A stretch of 64,000 nucleotides of DNA from Alphaproteobacteria bacterium (GTDB taxonomy: Bacteria > Pseudomonadota > Alphaproteobacteria > Rhodobacterales > Rhodobacteraceae): positions 1-64,000 of the forward strand of contig JAUIBL010000002.1 of assembly GCA_030428355.1 (NCBI GenBank). The letters are read 5' to 3'. The notes beneath the pieces are model-generated. The model was not told the origin of the DNA. It worked only from the letters and a program-made list of their open reading frames with translations, and did no database searches. The translations under genes were made by a program, and so were the position numbers. Positions within the stretch are counted from its first letter, which is position 1. Each line of letters begins with the position of its first letter. Below are positions 35,268-44,238 of the stretch, in pieces.

Positions 35268-36783
35268 ACCGCTGATCCTGCATCCGTCGGACAACGTGGC
35301 GGTTCTGACGGTGCGTGTTCAGGCGGGTGACGATCCCTTGGGGCTTGGGACACCGCTTCCGACGTCCCTGTCGGCAGGGCACAAGATCGCGCGTCACGAC
35401 ATCGGAACGGGCGACGCTGTGGTCAAGTTCGGTCATTTCATCGGCAAGGCGACCCGCGCCATTGCCGCCGGGGAGCATGTTCACACGGACAATTGCGTGT
35501 TCGACAACCCCGAGCAGGCCTATGACATCGGGGTCGATCTGGCGACGGCAGAGGCCGCGATCCCTCAATGCGATCCTTTGACATTCCAAGGCTATCTTCG
35601 CCCAGACGGGCGTGTTGGCACGCGCAACTTCATCGCGCTTCTCGCGACGGTGAACTGTTCCGCCACGGTGATCCGCCGCGCCGCCACCGAGATCGAGGAC
35701 GGCGGTCTGCTCGATCGCTATCCGAATATCGATGGGATTGTCGCGCTGGCCCATGGCACGGGCTGCGGCATGGCGGGCAGCGGGCCGGGGTTCGAGATCC
35801 TTGACCGCGTGCTCTGGGGGCATGCCACCCATCCGAATGTGGGTGCTGCGGTGTTTGTGGGACTGGGCTGCGAAGTCATGCAGATCGCACGGATGCAATC
35901 GCATTTCGGGGCCGAGGGCACATCGCATTTTCATGGGCTGACCATTCAGGACACAGGCGGCACGCGCGCCACGATCGATGCGATCAAGGATCATGTGGTC
36001 GGGCTTTTGCCGCAGGTGAACGACGTGTCCCGCAGCGCGCAGCCGATGTCCGCGCTGCGGGTGGCGTTGCAATGCGGCGGGTCGGACGGGTTTTCCGGCA
36101 TCACAGCGAACCCGGCGCTGGGTGTGGCGAGTGATCTGCTTGTCGCGCAGGGCGGCACCGCGATCCTGTCGGAAACGCCCGAGATTTACGGGGCCGAGCA
36201 ACTGCTGCTGCGCCGCGCCGCATCTGACGCGGTGGCGCAAAAGCTGATCCGGCAGATCAAATGGTGGGAAGATTACACGGCGCTGAACGGCGGATCGCTC
36301 GACAACAATCCGAGCCCCGGCAACAAGCAGGGCGGGATCACCACGATCCTCGAAAAATCGCTGGGTGCGGCGGCCAAGGGCGGGTCCACGCCGTTGACGG
36401 CGGTCTATGACTACGCCGAACAGGTCAGCAGCCCCGGTCTCGTGTTCATGGACACGCCCGGGTATGACCCTGTCTCCGTCACAGGGCAAATCGCGGGTGG
36501 GGCGCAGATCGTGGTCTTCACCACCGGGCGCGGATCGGCTTTCGGGTCAAAGCCTGCACCGACGATCAAGCTGGCGACCTCGGACCGGCTGTTTCAACAG
36601 ATGCCTGATGACATGGACCTGAACACCGGGGATGTTCTTTCTGCAGGTGTCAGCATTGCCGACAAAGGGCGCGAGATTTTCGATCTGATCCGCGCCACAG
36701 CCTCGGGGCAGGCCACCAAATCGGAACGTCTGGGTCTTGGCGATCACGAATTCGTCCCCTGGCAGATCGGCGCGGTGATGTAG
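35260..36783 (+). CDS. uxaA: Altronate dehydratase
   Basis: The 507-residue protein joins an N-terminal SAF domain (residues 1 to about 95, GHKIARHDIGTGDAVVKFG) to the large catalytic domain with YLRPDGRVGTRNFIALL, NCSATV, HGTGCGMAGSG and GLGCEVMQI. It dehydrates D-altronate, from galacturonate, to KDG. It is the last gene of the uronate operon; 50 bp separate it from the sensor kinase gene, with no clear terminator. Confidence 0.94.
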   Translation: MSEPLILHPSDNVAVLTVRVQAGDDPLGLGTPLPTSLSAGHKIARHDIGTGDAVVKFGHFIGKATRAIAAGEHVHTDNCVFDNPEQAYDIGVDLATAEAAIPQCDPLTFQGYLRPDGRVGTRNFIALLATVNCSATVIRRAATEIEDGGLLDRYPNIDGIVALAHGTGCGMAGSGPGFEILDRVLWGHATHPNVGAAVFVGLGCEVMQIARMQSHFGAEGTSHFHGLTIQDTGGTRATIDAIKDHVVGLLPQVNDVSRSAQPMSALRVALQCGGSDGFSGITANPALGVASDLLVAQGGTAILSETPEIYGAEQLLLRRAASDAVAQKLIRQIKWWEDYTALNGGSLDNNPSPGNKQGGITTILEKSLGAAAKGGSTPLTAVYDYAEQVSSPGLVFMDTPGYDPVSVTGQIAGGAQIVVFTTGRGSAFGSKPAPTIKLATSDRLFQQMPDDMDLNTGDVLSAGVSIADKGREIFDLIRATASGQATKSERLGLGDHEFVPWQIGAVM

Positions 36784-36833
36784 GCGCGCGGGCGCGGCTT
36801 GTCTCGGCCTGCAATTCGACGCATCTTCGCGTC

Positions 36834-38702
36834 ATGACGAATTCCGTTGAAAAGGCGCACATGCACGGCAAACGGCACTGGGCCATCGGGTTGATCCTGG
36901 GTGGTGTGGCTGTGCTTTTGGGCACACTTGTCCTGCTGTTGCCCGCGCTGGAACGCGTCTATCTCGACCAGCTTGGCAAACGCGAAGCGCCGACCCTGAC
37001 GCTGGCTGTCGAGGGCCTGACCGGTTCGCTGCGCCGGTTCGAAGCCTTGCCGGGGCTGATCGCCGAACGGCCGGATCTGGCCCGCGCGCTGCGCGATCCT
37101 TCGGATCAGGCGCTGATCAGACGGGTCAATGACGACCTCGACCGCACCGCCGAAGGGGTGGGACTGTCCGACATCTTCCTTATCGACCCCACGGGTTTGA
37201 CCATCGCGGCCAGCAACCATTGGAAAGAGCTGTCCTTCGTCGGTCAGAACTTTGCCTACCGGCCATATTTCACCCTTGCGCTGGCCGGAGCGCAGGGGCG
37301 GTTTTTCGCACTTGGGACAACATCTGGCGAACGCGGGTATTTCTTTGCCGAAGCCGTCCGCGACGGAGCCGAGATTGTCGGAGTGCTTGCGGTCAAGTTC
37401 ACGGTCGATGCGTTCGAAGATGCGTGGCGCAACGGGGCGAACAAGATCATCGTTCTGGATGACGCGGGCGTGATCTTTATGGCCAGCCGCCCGGAATGGC
37501 ATTTCCGGTCCTTGGGTCCACTCAGCCCCGACGCGCTTGCCGCCATCGAGGACACCAAAAAGTATCCGATGGACCAGCTTGTGCCGCTACAGGCGACGCA
37601 AGAGCCGTTTGATGCGCGGTTTCGCAAGGTCTCGATCACCAATGACGATGGCAGCGTGGAACGCTACCTTGCTCAAGGCAGGTTGATCCCCGAGGCCGGC
37701 TGGGAGGTCGTCTTGCTGACGCCCAGCGAGCAGGCGTGGACACGCGCCATCGGCACGGTCGCGATCACCGCGCTTCTGTTGTTGCTGGTCGGGTTGATCG
37801 CCACCGTTGTGATCCAGCGTCGCCTACAGTTGCAAGAGCGGATCCGGGCAGCCCTGTCGATGCAGGAAGAGCTGGAATTGCGGGTGACACAGCGCACGGC
37901 AGAGCTTGAAACGGCGAACCGCCTGATCACACAAGAGGTCGAGGAACGCCGCGCGGCAGAGACCCTGCTGCGCCAGACCCAGACCGAACTGATTCAGGCC
38001 GGCAAACTGGCGGCGCTGGGCCAGATGGCGGCGGCGCTCAGCCATGAATTCAACCAGCCGCTGGCGGCGGTGAAATCCTTTGCGCGCAATGCCGGGGCCT
38101 ATCTCGATCGCGGAGAGCCCGACAAGGTGCGCCAGAATGTCGGCATGATCGACGATATGGTCGACCGCCTTGCCGCTATTTCGACCCATCTGCGGAACTT
38201 CGCACGGCGTCCCGGCGAAAAGACCGAACCCGTGCTGCTGAACCGGGCGCTGGACACGGCGCTTGTCATTCTCGAACCCAAGATGCGTGGGGCGGGTTGC
38301 CGGGTGACGCGCGATGATCTCTTGCCCGAGATCTGGGTCATGGGCGGGCAGGTGCGTTTGCAACAGGTGTTCGTCAACCTGCTCAGCAACGCGGTCGATG
38401 CAATGGCCGATCAGCCCGACCCGGTGGTCGATCTGTCGCTCGACATGGACGGCAGCCGCGTTCATGTCCGGGTCAGGGACCGGGGCACGGGCATGACGGA
38501 TGCCGAAATCGCGCAATTGTTCGATCCGTTCTTCACCACGAAAGAGCCCGGCAAGGGCATGGGGCTTGGCCTTTCGATTTCCTACAACATCGTCCGCGAC
38601 TTCGGTGGCACGCTGGAAGGGCGCAACCATCCGGAGGGCGGGGCAGAGTTCAGCGTGACGCTCAAACTGGCCGAAGCGCCGTCACTTGCGGCTGCCGAAT
38701 GA
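36834..38702 (+). CDS. Sensor histidine kinase, DctB-like
   Basis: The 622-residue kinase has a first membrane helix at about residues 18-40, a periplasmic dCache-like sensor (about 40-300, with FLIDPTGLTIAASN), a second helix near 303-325, a coiled coil, HisKA with phosphorylated His404 in LSHEFNQPLAAVKSF, and HATPase motifs NLLSNAVDAM and GTGMTDAEI / FFTTKEPGKGMGLGL. The start may instead be ATG 36861. It overlaps the regulator gene by 4 bp. In DctB proteins the periplasmic domain binds dicarboxylates; here the neighbouring transporter is of TAXI type. Confidence 0.9.
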   Translation: MTNSVEKAHMHGKRHWAIGLILGGVAVLLGTLVLLLPALERVYLDQLGKREAPTLTLAVEGLTGSLRRFEALPGLIAERPDLARALRDPSDQALIRRVNDDLDRTAEGVGLSDIFLIDPTGLTIAASNHWKELSFVGQNFAYRPYFTLALAGAQGRFFALGTTSGERGYFFAEAVRDGAEIVGVLAVKFTVDAFEDAWRNGANKIIVLDDAGVIFMASRPEWHFRSLGPLSPDALAAIEDTKKYPMDQLVPLQATQEPFDARFRKVSITNDDGSVERYLAQGRLIPEAGWEVVLLTPSEQAWTRAIGTVAITALLLLLVGLIATVVIQRRLQLQERIRAALSMQEELELRVTQRTAELETANRLITQEVEERRAAETLLRQTQTELIQAGKLAALGQMAAALSHEFNQPLAAVKSFARNAGAYLDRGEPDKVRQNVGMIDDMVDRLAAISTHLRNFARRPGEKTEPVLLNRALDTALVILEPKMRGAGCRVTRDDLLPEIWVMGGQVRLQQVFVNLLSNAVDAMADQPDPVVDLSLDMDGSRVHVRVRDRGTGMTDAEIAQLFDPFFTTKEPGKGMGLGLSISYNIVRDFGGTLEGRNHPEGGAEFSVTLKLAEAPSLAAAE

Positions 38703-40042
38703 CCGTGCCGGGAACAGTGCTTTTCGTCGACGACGAAGAACCGCTGCGCATTGCCGCACAGCAGACGCTGGAGTTGGCAAACCTGGATTGCGCCTGTTTT
38801 GACCGCGCCGCGCATGTTCTGCCAAGGATCACAACCGAGTTTCCGGGCATTCTGGTCACGGACATACGTATGCCGGGCATGGACGGCACCGAGCTTCTGC
38901 GCGCCGCCCTGCAGAAAGACCCCGAGTTTCCGGTCATCCTTGTCACCGGGCATGGCGATCTTGAACTGGCCGTGGGCATGATGCGCGACGGCGCGTATGA
39001 CTTCATCGAAAAGCCCTATGCGCCCGAACGTCTGGTCGATGCGGTGCGCCGTGCGCTGGAGATGCGCCGCTTGACGCTCGAGAACCGCCGTCTGCGGTCT
39101 CAGGTTGCGCCGTTGATCGGCGCGATGGACAGCCTGCGCGGGTTCAGCCCCGAGATGGAGACCGTGCGCCGCCAGATCCGCACCGTGGCCAAAAGCGACG
39201 CCGATGTGCTGATCGTGGGCGATACCGGCACAGGTAAGGGGCTGGCCGCGCAAGCGCTGCATGCGGCCAGCAAGCGGGCGGACCGGCCCTTCGTGTCGAT
39301 CAACTGCGCGGCCCTTCCTGCCGATCTCATCGAAAGCGAGCTGTTCGGCCACGAACCCGGCGCGTTCGCCGGGGCCACGCGGGCGCGGGCGGGCAAGTTC
39401 GAACACGCGCGGTGGGGCACGGTGTTTCTTGACGAGATCGACAGCCTGCCGCTTGCCCTGCAGGCCAAGCTTTTGCACGCAGTGGAAACACGCTCGATCA
39501 GCCGGTTGGGCTCACATGACCGGATCGATCTGGATGTCCGGTTCGTGGCCGCGTCGAAATCCGATCTCGAAGCGGCGGCAGCGCAGGGGCTGTTCCGCAG
39601 CGATCTGCTGTATCGGTTGAACGTGGTGACGCTCCGCATGCCGTCCCTCGCGGCGCGGCGTCAGGACATTCCGATGCTCTTTCTGACTTTCGTGGCTCAG
39701 ATGGCGGGGCGGTATGGTCAACCGGTGCCGCAGGTGCCGGGTGCCGTTCTGGACGCAATTGCAGCCCGCGACTGGCCCGGAAACGCCCGCGAGTTGCGCA
39801 ACGCGGCGGAACGCTATGTGCTCGGGCTTCCCGAAGGCGGTGAACAGGCGTCCCCGGTGGTCGGCACTCTTGCCGACCGCATGGCCGAGCACGAACGCGC
39901 CTTGATTGCCGCCAGTCTTGCGGCCAATGCAGGGCGGCTCAAGGATACCTACGAGGCGTTGGGAATCTCCCGAAAGGCGCTCTACGAAAAGATGCAGCGC
40001 TATGGTCTGGACCGCGAGTCCTTTGCCGACACCGACGGCTGA
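38699..40042 (+). CDS. Sigma-54-type response regulator, DctD-like, with GAFAGA in place of GAFTGA
   Basis: The 447-residue protein has a receiver domain with Asp11/Asp12, phospho-Asp55 (VTDIRMPG) and Lys in FIEKPY, an AAA+ domain with Walker A GDTGTGKG and Walker B GTVFLDEI, arginine-finger region FRSDLLYRLN, and a Fis-type helix-turn-helix (GRLKDTYEALGISRKALYEK). The loop that contacts sigma-54 reads GAFAGA, with Ala224 at the conserved Thr position. It probably controls the TAXI transporter downstream. Confidence 0.9.
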   Translation: MTVPGTVLFVDDEEPLRIAAQQTLELANLDCACFDRAAHVLPRITTEFPGILVTDIRMPGMDGTELLRAALQKDPEFPVILVTGHGDLELAVGMMRDGAYDFIEKPYAPERLVDAVRRALEMRRLTLENRRLRSQVAPLIGAMDSLRGFSPEMETVRRQIRTVAKSDADVLIVGDTGTGKGLAAQALHAASKRADRPFVSINCAALPADLIESELFGHEPGAFAGATRARAGKFEHARWGTVFLDEIDSLPLALQAKLLHAVETRSISRLGSHDRIDLDVRFVAASKSDLEAAAAQGLFRSDLLYRLNVVTLRMPSLAARRQDIPMLFLTFVAQMAGRYGQPVPQVPGAVLDAIAARDWPGNARELRNAAERYVLGLPEGGEQASPVVGTLADRMAEHERALIAASLAANAGRLKDTYEALGISRKALYEKMQRYGLDRESFADTDG

Positions 40043-40144
40043 CGGGACCCGTTCACCGCCTGCACAGAGGGTATGTGTCGGATGCCACCCATCAAATCGG
40101 CGTTTTGTCCCCTCATCTACCCATTGCCCGGAAAAGTTGCGGTT

Positions 40145-40160
40145 TGGCAAGACTGTTGGC
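40145..40160 (+). promoter_or_regulatory. Weak -24/-12 (sigma-54-like) promoter candidate
   Basis: TGGCAAGACTGTTGGC has the -24 GG and correct spacing to a -12 element that reads TTGG instead of TTGC. It lies in the 225-bp gap between the DctD-like regulator and the TAXI binding-protein gene, about 107 bp before the latter's start. One of the invariant bases is wrong, so the call is tentative. Confidence 0.25.
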
Positions 40161-40267
40161 GTTAACGGTGCTATGCGTCGTACCATGCCGCATGGTTGCT
40201 AAGCGGCGACCCGGCGGGACGATACAAGCCGGGCAAAACCATCAATGTATGCGTTTGGGAGGAACCA

Positions 40268-41257
40268 ATGCAGAAGATCACAGCACTTACACTTGCCGTC
40301 ACCTGTGCGATGACGGGGCAGGCGATGGCCGACGGCCACGGCGACCGCACCGGCTGGCCGGAAAGCTTTACAGTGGGCACCGCGTCGCAGGGCGGCACAT
40401 TCTTTGCCTATGGTTCGGGCTGGGCAAACCTTGTCGCGGAAGAGCTGGGCATTTCCGGCGGTGCAGAAGTCACCGGCGGCCCGATGCAGAACATGGCGCT
40501 GGTTCACACCGGCGATGCGCAGTTCGGCATGACGACAATGGGTCCGGCGGCGGAATCGCTGGCAGGCACCAACCCGATCGCGCCCGGTCTGCAGATGACC
40601 AATGCCTGCGCGATGTTCCCGATGTATCAGACCCCGTTCTCGGTGACGGCGCTGTCCTCGTCCGGCATCACGTCGATCTCGGAAATCCCGGATGGCGCTC
40701 GCATCGGCTTTGGCCCCGCTGGCTCCACCTCGGACACCTACTTCCCGCTGATGATGGAAGAGCTGGGTGTGAATTTCGAACGCCGCAACGGCGGCTGGTC
40801 CGACCTCGGCGGTCAGCTTCAGGACGGTCTTCTGGACGTAATCGCCTTTGCGGCGGGTGTTCCGGTGCCTGCCGTGTCGCAGCTTGAAGTGCAGACCGAC
40901 GTGAACATCATCGAGTTCACCGAAGAAGAGCAGGCCAAGATCATCGAAGCCTTCCCGGTCTCTGCCTTCGAAATCGCGGCGGAAACCTACACAACTCTGG
41001 AAGCCCCGGCGCGGTCGGTGTCGATGTGGAACTTCGCGATTGCCAACTGCGACCTGCCGGCAAGCTTTGTGAACGCGGCGGTTGACGTCGTCATGTCCGA
41101 CAACGAGCGCATGGTGAACATCCACCGCGCGGCCACCGCCACGCTACCGGAAAACTGGGACAAGAACACCGTCATGAAATGGCATCCCGGTGCGGCCCAG
41201 TGGTTCAAGGACAACGCGGGCGCTGACATTCCCGACAGCATGATCCACGGCATGTAA
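40268..41257 (+). CDS. TAXI-family TRAP transporter solute-binding protein
   Basis: The 329-residue protein has a signal peptide (MQKITALTLAVTCAMTGQAMA, cleavage near residue 22) and the TAXI signature FTVGTASQGGTFFAYGSGWA, then a Gly-rich EVTGGPMQNMALVHTGDAQFG. The start at 40268 follows GGGAGGAACC; an upstream in-frame extension lacks a ribosome site. TAXI proteins bind dicarboxylates or amino acids such as glutamate and work with fused permeases like the one downstream. Confidence 0.92.
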   Translation: MQKITALTLAVTCAMTGQAMADGHGDRTGWPESFTVGTASQGGTFFAYGSGWANLVAEELGISGGAEVTGGPMQNMALVHTGDAQFGMTTMGPAAESLAGTNPIAPGLQMTNACAMFPMYQTPFSVTALSSSGITSISEIPDGARIGFGPAGSTSDTYFPLMMEELGVNFERRNGGWSDLGGQLQDGLLDVIAFAAGVPVPAVSQLEVQTDVNIIEFTEEEQAKIIEAFPVSAFEIAAETYTTLEAPARSVSMWNFAIANCDLPASFVNAAVDVVMSDNERMVNIHRAATATLPENWDKNTVMKWHPGAAQWFKDNAGADIPDSMIHGM

Positions 41258-41266
41258 GCCGTCTTG

Positions 41267-41299
41267 CGGCGGCGCTGCACCGACAGCGCCGCCGTTTTT
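41267..41299 (+). terminator. Rho-independent-type hairpin between TAXI binding protein and permease
   Basis: CGGCGGCGCTG (41267-41277) pairs perfectly with CAGCGCCGCCG (41284-41294) over a 6-base loop and is followed directly by TTTTT (41295-41299). It begins 10 bp after the binding-protein stop and lies 103 bp before the permease start, so partial termination would lower permease relative to binding protein. Confidence 0.8.
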
Positions 41300-41401
41300 C
41301 CAGGCATCCCGTGCGACACAGATCGCGCTCAAGCGGATGCCCTTTTTGCAGAATCGAAGCGCCGACGCAGACGCCTAGGCGACTTTGCCAGGGAGGTGGC
41401 A

Positions 41402-43669
41402 ATGGTTCAGGAATCCACAAAGGCCGAGGACGGGCTGATCGCCGACGGGGTCGATGAAGAACCGATCGAGGGCAACCGTCGCATTTTCTCGGGATGGCGC
41501 ATGCAGGTCGTGGCAGGCTTTGCCGCGCTCTATGCCCTGTTCCACATGGCAGCCCTGAACGGTGTGTCGATCTCGGCCTATACCGGGATCACCGTGCCGC
41601 TCTTGCCGCAATTTCCCATGGAAACCTGGAACTTCCGCATCGTCCACATCGCAGGAGCCCTCGCCTTGGGGTTCGTCGTCTACAATGCGATGCTGTTTTC
41701 TGAAAAGGACGACGCCCCGCAAAGCGGCCTCTGGGACAAGATCGCCTATGTGCTGTTTTTGCCCGCGTTGCTGGCCCTTGGCACAAGCCTCTGGTTTGCT
41801 CAGACAATCGCGTCCGGCACTTTGCCCGAAATGGGTGGCCTGACGACCTGGCCCGCCTTTGCAGGCACGCCGATCTACAGCCAGGAAGTCTGGTATTTCG
41901 GCATTCCGCTTCTGGTCGCGACAGGCGGCGGGATCGTGATCGGCTGGTTCGAAAAAGCTCCGAGGGATCGCTTTCGTGTGTCTGACGTGTTGCTGGCCCT
42001 GTGTGGCATCGCCGTTGCGGCTTATCTGATCACGATCTACGGCACCGCAGCCCGAAACGCGGTCGGCACGCCCTTCGTTCCCGTCGGGGTGGCTTTTGCA
42101 GCGACCGCCGGGTCTGCGATGATCCTTGAATTGACGCGCCGTGTGGCGGGCCTTGCGCTGGTCATCATCACCGCTGTGTTCCTTGTCTACACCTTCGTTG
42201 CGCATCTTCTGCCCGGTATCCTGGCCGTGCAGAGCGCCTATAGCTGGCAGCGTTTCTTCGGGCATGTGTACTCGGACGCCGGGATCATCGGGCCGACCAC
42301 GGCGGTGTCTTCGACGTATATCATCCTTTTCATCATCTTCGCGGCCTTCCTGCAGGCGTCAAAGGTGGGCGACTATTTCGTCAACTTCGCCTTTGCGGCC
42401 GCCGGTCGCGCACGGGGTGGTCCTGCCAAGGTGGCGATCTTCGCCTCGGGCCTGATGGGCATGATCAACGGTACATCGGCAGGCAACGTGGTGGCGACCG
42501 GGTCGCTGACCATTCCGCTGATGAAGAAGGTGGGCTATCGCCCCACCACGGCTGGCGCAGTTGAAGCCGCAGCTTCCACCGGCGGACAGATCATGCCGCC
42601 GATCATGGGGGCGGGTGCCTTCATCATGGCCGAGATCACCGGCATTCCGTACCAGGAGATCGCCATCGCGGCGATCATTCCGGCGGTGCTCTACTTCGTG
42701 TCGGTCTATTTCATGGTCGATTTCGAAGCGGCCAAGCTGGGCATGCGTGGCATGCGCGAGGATGAACTGCCGAAGCTCGCCAAGATGGTGCGGCAGGTTT
42801 ACCTCTTCATCCCGATCATCATCCTGATCGCCGCGCTGTTCATGGGGTATTCGGTGATCCGGGCCGGGACGTTGGCCACGATTGCGGCCGCCGTGGTAAG
42901 TTGGCTGACCCCGTTCCCGATGACCTTTCGGGGTATCGCCAAGGCGTTTGAACTGGCAGGGGTCATGTCGATCCAGATCATCGCGGTCTGTGCCTGTGCA
43001 GGCATCATTGTCGGCGTGATTAGCTTGACAGGCGTCGGCGCGCGGTTCTCGGCGGTGCTGCTTGATCTGGCCGGTGTGAGCCAGCTTCTCGCGCTGTTCT
43101 TCGCCATGTGCATCGCGATCCTGCTGGGCATGGGCATGCCGACAACGGCGGCCTATGCTGTTGCGGCCTCGGTTGTGGCACCGGGCCTCGTGCAGTTGGG
43201 TATCCCGCAACTGACCGCGCATTTCTTCGTGTTCTACTTTGCGGTGCTTTCGGCCATCACGCCCCCGGTAGCACTGGCCAGTTATGCGGCGGCGGGCATT
43301 TCCGGCGCGAACCCGATGGAGACCAGCGTTGTCAGCTTCAAGATCGGCATCGCGGCCTTCATCGTGCCGTTCATGTTCTTCTACAACAGCGCCTTGCTGA
43401 TGGACGGCACATGGTTCGAAGTCATCCGCGCTGGCATCACGGCCACGTTCGGCGTGTTCCTCCTCTCCGGTGGGGTGCAGGGCTGGTTCGTCGGACAGCG
43501 GGCGGCGTGGTTCATCCGCCTTGGGCTGATCGTTGCGGCGCTGTTCATGATCGAGGGCGGGTTGATCACCGACCTGATCGGGATCGGAGCAACAGCGGCC
43601 GCATGGCTGGTGCAACGGTTCCTACATCCCGACCCCAATGCGCCCATCCCGGTGCGCGGGGCAGACTGA
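41402..43669 (+). CDS. TRAP transporter fused permease (DctQ-DctM fusion, TAXI type)
   Basis: The 755-residue protein has about 16-18 membrane segments. The first ~250 residues resemble an extended DctQ part, followed by the DctM domain with SGLMGMINGTSAGNVVATGS, AASTGGQIMPPIMGAGAFI and GMGMPTTAAYAVAASVVAPG. ATG 41402 follows AGGGAGGTGGCA; the upstream in-frame extension runs through the terminator hairpin and is rejected. A strong terminator follows at 43679-43704. Confidence 0.92.
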   Translation: MVQESTKAEDGLIADGVDEEPIEGNRRIFSGWRMQVVAGFAALYALFHMAALNGVSISAYTGITVPLLPQFPMETWNFRIVHIAGALALGFVVYNAMLFSEKDDAPQSGLWDKIAYVLFLPALLALGTSLWFAQTIASGTLPEMGGLTTWPAFAGTPIYSQEVWYFGIPLLVATGGGIVIGWFEKAPRDRFRVSDVLLALCGIAVAAYLITIYGTAARNAVGTPFVPVGVAFAATAGSAMILELTRRVAGLALVIITAVFLVYTFVAHLLPGILAVQSAYSWQRFFGHVYSDAGIIGPTTAVSSTYIILFIIFAAFLQASKVGDYFVNFAFAAAGRARGGPAKVAIFASGLMGMINGTSAGNVVATGSLTIPLMKKVGYRPTTAGAVEAAASTGGQIMPPIMGAGAFIMAEITGIPYQEIAIAAIIPAVLYFVSVYFMVDFEAAKLGMRGMREDELPKLAKMVRQVYLFIPIIILIAALFMGYSVIRAGTLATIAAAVVSWLTPFPMTFRGIAKAFELAGVMSIQIIAVCACAGIIVGVISLTGVGARFSAVLLDLAGVSQLLALFFAMCIAILLGMGMPTTAAYAVAASVVAPGLVQLGIPQLTAHFFVFYFAVLSAITPPVALASYAAAGISGANPMETSVVSFKIGIAAFIVPFMFFYNSALLMDGTWFEVIRAGITATFGVFLLSGGVQGWFVGQRAAWFIRLGLIVAALFMIEGGLITDLIGIGATAAAWLVQRFLHPDPNAPIPVRGAD

Positions 43670-43678
43670 AAAAGCAAA

Positions 43679-43704
43679 GGGCCGCCCCATCGGGCGGCCC
43701 TTTT
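43679..43704 (+). terminator. Rho-independent terminator after the TAXI permease
   Basis: GGGCCGCCC (43679-43687) and GGGCGGCCC (43692-43700) form a perfect 9-bp G+C stem with a 4-base loop, then TTTT. It lies 10 bp after the permease stop. AAAAGG upstream of the stem lets it act on the convergent RbsD operon as well. Confidence 0.88.
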
Positions 43705-43730
43705 CGATTGGTGCGGCGGGTGTGATCCGA

Positions 43731-44174
43731 TCAGAACACGACGCCCTTGCGCAGGATGAAGCAGCCGAACGGGCGGTCTTCGGTGCATTGCACCACCGCA
43801 AAACAGGTCGCCGCATGTCTGTAGAACGCTTGCCGTTCGATGCTGGACAGAACGCCACTTTCGGGAAGGCGCGGTTGTAGCAGATCCCACACGGCTTGAT
43901 GCACCTCGGACAGCGTGTCGGGTGCGTTGTCGATCTCCATCCGCAGCGCCGAATAGCTATGGAAACTGTCAAGCGGCATCACCTGTGTGATGAGGTCGGC
44001 CAGTGTCGGCGCGTCATGTCCGGGATAGTGGATCACGTCCTTGACCAAACATCCCGCCGCTGATGTGGCAGAGGGGTAGTTGCGGTCGGTTAAAACGATC
44101 TCGTCGCCATGCCCCATCCGGGCCAGTGTATAGAGAAGCTCGGGCGTCAGGCGCGGATCCAGTCCGATCAACAT
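43731..44174 (-). CDS. RbsD/FucU-family sugar mutarotase
   Basis: The 147-residue protein starts MLIGLDPRLTPELLYTLARMGHGDEIVLTDRNYPS, the RbsD/FucU signature with the catalytic GHGD region, and ends TCFAVVQCTEDRPFGCFILRKG. These proteins interconvert anomers of free sugars taken up by ABC transporters. Start 44174 is chosen; the longer open frame runs back through a hairpin. It is the last gene of the ribose-type ABC operon, suggesting the imported sugar is a furanose such as methylthioribose or a deoxyribose. Confidence 0.88.
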   Translation of the reverse strand: MLIGLDPRLTPELLYTLARMGHGDEIVLTDRNYPSATSAAGCLVKDVIHYPGHDAPTLADLITQVMPLDSFHSYSALRMEIDNAPDTLSEVHQAVWDLLQPRLPESGVLSSIERQAFYRHAATCFAVVQCTEDRPFGCFILRKGVVF

Positions 44175-44200
44175 GGGCAGCTCCGGTCGTGGAGGGTAAG

Positions 44201-44229
44201 GCCTGACCCGACGCGGGGCCGGGTCAGGC
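44201..44229 (-). terminator. Hairpin between ABC binding-protein and RbsD genes
   Basis: GCCTGACCCG (44201-44210) pairs perfectly with CGGGTCAGGC (44220-44229) over a 9-base loop, just past the stop of the binding-protein gene on the minus strand. No U-run is present, so an mRNA-protecting or attenuating role is more likely than full termination. Confidence 0.5.
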
Positions 44230-44238
44230 GGGTCATGT

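Noticed and set aside
41264-41401. N-terminal extension of the TAXI fused permease upstream of 41402
   Set aside because: The extension would be translated from inside the terminator hairpin and is Arg-rich. A good ribosome site precedes ATG 41402.
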